Source of the DNA: Torreya grandis
Lineage: Eukaryota > Streptophyta > Pinopsida > Cupressales > Taxaceae
Direction of reading: 5' to 3'
DNA: 64,000 nucleotides
Assembly (NCBI GenBank): GCA_037957365.1
Contig: JARHVA010000224.1
Location: 4,375,501-4,439,500, forward strand
Part shown: one piece after another, positions 61,001-64,000 of the stretch
Layout of the letters: every line of letters begins with the position of its first letter
How positions within the stretch are numbered: the stretch's first letter is position 1
Position numbers and translations under genes: made by a program
Notes under the pieces: model-generated
The model's input: only the letters and a program-made list of their open reading frames with translations
What the model was told of the DNA's origin: nothing
Databases searched by the model: none

Positions 61001-61530
61001 AATGTATAACTCTAAAAAATTTCAAAAATAAACTAAACACTAAAATTAACCTATCGTACAAATATCAACTAAAGCTCAAGCATGGTTATAAAAATATACA
61101 ATTTTTAAATTTAGAAAAATATCAAAAATAATATTAAACTACAATTTCAGACCATTAGATAGACCTGTATGGCCTTTAAAAAATATCAAAAATATTTGTG
61201 ATGAAACAATCCAAGTTATGGATACATCAAACTTTTTGAGATGGTCGTTTTGGCATGAAGATGGGCTCAAATGCAACTATGGATCAAAATTTATAGCATT
61301 CAGAAGTTCGACCCCTTTTTTTGCATTTGGATCGCATTTTTCACAAAAATCCACAAATTCTTAGAAAGTTTGATATTTTTATCTTGTTTGATTTATTCTT
61401 CATTTATTTGTTTTAGACTTGTCCTTTTAGAGTTGCTCTATTGTTTGTACAAATGGTTTTGTTTTCTTGTAGTAAAAAAATTTTAATGTAAAAATATATA
61501 ACACTTTTGCAATGAATCCACAATTGATTA
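58031..61530. other. AT-rich spacer, nothing recognised
   Basis: No gene recognised. Slightly less AT-rich at 58850-59210, where no frame is readable. Minus frames at 60584-60369 and 60850-60668 lack motifs. Confidence 0.45.
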
Positions 61531-61531
61531 T

Positions 61532-61678
61532 AATTGATATTTTTATCTTATTTGATTTCTTGTAGGATTTATTGATCGAAAATTGATACTTTTATTTTCT
61601 TCTTTTTCTTGTTGGATTTATTGGTCGAAAATTGATATTTTTATTTTCTTCAATTTCTTTTTGGATTTATTGGTCGAT
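61532..61678. repeat. Three tandem copies of a 49-bp unit
   Basis: Units start at 61532, 61581 and 61630 with 'aattgatatttttat' and end with 'ggatttattggtcgaaa' or a variant. They are imperfect but exactly phased at 49 bp. Confidence 0.9.
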
Positions 61679-61689
61679 TTCAATCAATT

Positions 61690-63212
61690 TATTGATTTAT
61701 TTTTTTATTTCTAATTTTCTTTTTCAATTTCTTATTGTAGATATTCAAGATCCTTGTTTTATTCAAATAAAATTGTGATTTTTTCCTACATATTACTAAT
61801 GTAAAAATATTTTTATTCAATAAAATAATATTTTCAAGAAAAAACAATTTTTTTTTGGATCTAACAAGTTCCCTATTAAGATCTTGTGAATCCACTGATA
61901 TCCTTTCTTTGTACATTTTTTTTATCTACATATGTTTCTTATAATATAGTATTGGAAAGACTTGAATAACTCATTATTTACCTTAACATAATGATGTTCC
62001 CTGTTCTACTCCTCTGAATTATGGGCTGGTAAAAAGAAAATATACACTATTTCATAACAAATTCTCAAATTTATTAGTTATTTTCATACCATGTTTTTTT
62101 TTTAGCATTTCTAATATTCATATTATAAATTTTATGGTTTTTTTTTTGGATATTTGGATAGATCTTGGACATTAGATATTATTTCTATTCTTAAAATAAA
62201 TACATCTTTTACTATTGACTGACTTGACTTAATCACATATTTGATTTGATCATAGTTTATAACTCATATATTTGTTTAAAAAAAAAAATCAAATATTATT
62301 ATTGAATATGTATTTCAATACATTTTATTCCTTAGAAAAAAATAATATAAACAAAATACCATGTTATTAAGTTAAGATTGTTAGAACGACATAGTAATTT
62401 TTCCATTTATTTCCTTTTTAGGAATAGTTGTAATCTTACTAACTTTATTAGTAGTAGGGACAAATTTTTTACTTCATTCAAATGTGTAAAAGACTTTATT
62501 TGCACTTAAAATATAATTATTGTACCATTAAGTTGGCAACCCTCATTTTACATGTGGAAAGATGCAATAAAATTAGAATGCAAAATTATTCTCTATGAAA
62601 TAACTTGTATGAGATTTGAATTTGGATTAAATAGATTTTATAAATTAAATAAAATTTATGTACAATTTAATAATGATCTGAATCTAACATTTATAAAACA
62701 AATCAAACAATCTCAATGGATAATGTTATTTTTGTCTATCAAACAAATTCACGGTGGTTCAAAAAATAATGAATAGTGCACCTAATAAAACACCTATTTA
62801 ATTATGAAATATATTGATACAATGCACCATTTTCAATCCCATATTATTGGATTAACACTTTTCATTTACATAATTTTTTTGGTAAACTAGTTTATTATTT
62901 TGTTGGATATCCCTTATTCATGGACAAGGTTGATTAAAAATTATCTATCATCTAGCTAGATTAGAACAAAAAATTTAAAGTTTTTCAATCACAAGGAATT
63001 TATCCAATATAATTTTTTTTCACCCACTATGGTCATAGACTAGAAAATATTGGATAAGAGCCAGCCTCATTGAAGCATGCATAAAATTAATTTACATCTA
63101 TAGGTAAAAACTTGTAACTAAGGTATATATTCCCATCAATTAAGTATTTTGATTAATCTTAAAATATTAGACCAAGTTCAACTTGCTTAAGGGACCGAAC
63201 AAATGAAAGTCA
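61690..63212. other. AT-rich spacer beside the plastid insertion
   Basis: Lies downstream of the rbcL stop codon on the minus strand. If the plastid insertion were long, the rbcL-accD spacer and accD would be expected here, but I could not recognise accD or another plastid gene. Open frames (61916-61689 minus; 62552-62776 plus) are unassigned. Confidence 0.4.
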
Positions 63213-64000
63213 CTAGAACACATGGTCAACTATATCATTTGTCTTATATTCAAATTTGATTTGTTTCAATAGTTCATAAGCAACAGTTAGTTTAGTGTTC
63301 CATTTAGCAGATCCACTAATCACTTCATTACCTTGACGAGCAAGATCATGGCCTTTATTATGCAATTGTAAACAATCTTCTATGTGACTCAATTAACTAC
63401 TAAAATAGGTGCATTTCCCTAAGGGTGGTGTAAAGTCCCTCCACCAAACCGTAATACATAATCATCCCCAAATATCTTTGTTAAATATGGCATAGGCAAA
63501 ATGTGAATACCTCCTAAATCTACACGCAATACACCTAACATAGAGACCCAATCTTGAGAAAAAAACTACCAAAAAATTAATATTTTCAATATAATCATCA
63601 TGCAATAGATCGACAAAACCTAAGTGGTATCTCTTTCTCCTTCAAATTTACCTATTATAGTACCAAAGTGAATGTGATCTCTACTAGACATACATAGTGC
63701 TTTAGCTAGCACAAGAAAGTACAAACCATCATTTTTTGTTTGTCAATAACTTCATGTGCTATGCAGTGAATGTGAGGAAGTAAGACATTGTCTCAAAAAT
63801 AGTGAACCAAATAAGTATTTTCCATAAAATCTATAGTCAAATAATCATGCATGATTATAGGAACTCCCAATTCTCTAGTCAATACTACTCTTATTATCCT
63901 TTATTCACATGTACCTACAATAGCATGCAAGTGAAGTCTCTTCATTTGAACTGTCTCTACCTAACTTTATAAATTTATTTTGTAAAAAATTAGAAATGAT
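63213..64000 (-). pseudogene. Plastid rbcL-derived pseudogene (nuclear plastid DNA), 3' part
   Basis: RuBisCO large subunit fixes CO2 in the plastid; this copy covers roughly codons 250-475 and runs off the window at its 5' side. Reading the minus strand from 64000: G-T-C-E (63950 region), [12 protein letters not shown], and H-I-H, the substrate-site histidine region. D-H-I-H-F-G-T follows, then I-G-K-F-E-G-E (active-site loop lysine kept), and [17 protein letters not shown] has the usual Ser before GG replaced. K-I-F-G-D-D and F-G-G-G-T-L-H-H-P follow, then a stop where Trp is expected. G-N-A-P, D-L-A-R-Q-G-N-E-V-I and Q-I-K-F-E-Y end near a TAG at 63215-63213. Several frameshifts and stops show an old, dead copy. 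Mitochondrial residence of the plastid DNA is possible but does not fit the retrotransposon-rich context. Confidence 0.93.

Noticed and set aside
61300..61325. 'agttcgacccc', similar to a tRNA T-loop
   Set aside because: No matching acceptor, D-arm or anticodon stem could be built around it.
61690..63170. Possible accD or psaI continuation of the plastid insertion
   Set aside because: Minus-strand frames were read for conserved accD and psaI/ycf4 motifs and none was recognisable.
1..64000. CRISPR arrays, bacterial operons, replication origins, riboswitches
   Set aside because: The sequence is eukaryotic nuclear DNA. The tandem repeats present are adjacent duplications or microsatellites without spacer-repeat alternation.

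Overview
The window is nuclear DNA from a land plant, most likely a seed plant. The evidence is a plant-type L1 LINE with a zinc-knuckle ORF1 and an ORF2 ending in RNase H, decayed Ty1/copia and Ty3/gypsy pol genes, and an old plastid rbcL copy at the right edge. Apart from the LINE and one small GC-rich island, the DNA is strikingly AT-rich, full of (AT)n tracts, and shows no intact host gene. I could not identify the species, and I found no tRNA, rRNA, CRISPR array or operon.

Layout. Positions 1-9200 are AT-rich spacer with several local tandem duplications and a LINE tail plus a broken LINE ORF2 segment on the + strand. Positions 9231-12150 carry a probable copia LTR, primer-binding site and broken gag (+). 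Positions 12400-14200 are microsatellite-rich and hold a second copy of the same LINE tail and ORF2 segment. Positions 16067-17170 hold an unidentified decayed coding region.

From 17.3 to 52.5 kb the window is built largely from five diverged same-orientation copies of a non-coding repeat. I call them A (17260-20094), B (24640-27680), C (29815-33139), D (40060-42470) and E (44630-44935 plus 50945-52457). A and C share the same copia insertion (LTR plus pol, minus strand), so the segment was duplicated after copia had landed. C then received a 5'-truncated LINE (32387-33108), for which A preserves the empty site. E received a nearly full-length 5.99-kb LINE (44936-50924, minus strand) flanked by a target-site duplication. 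A gypsy pol fragment and a nearly perfect 0.23-kb tandem duplication lie between D and E. A GC-richer island at 37.7-39.2 kb may be a host-gene remnant.

Positions 52458-63170 are AT-rich sequence with small tandem repeats and no recognised gene. Positions 63213-64000 (minus strand) are a pseudogene of the plastid RuBisCO large subunit, i.e. a nuclear plastid insertion that runs off the window.

None of the protein-coding relics looks functional. The window records layered insertion, duplication and mutational decay rather than genes working together.
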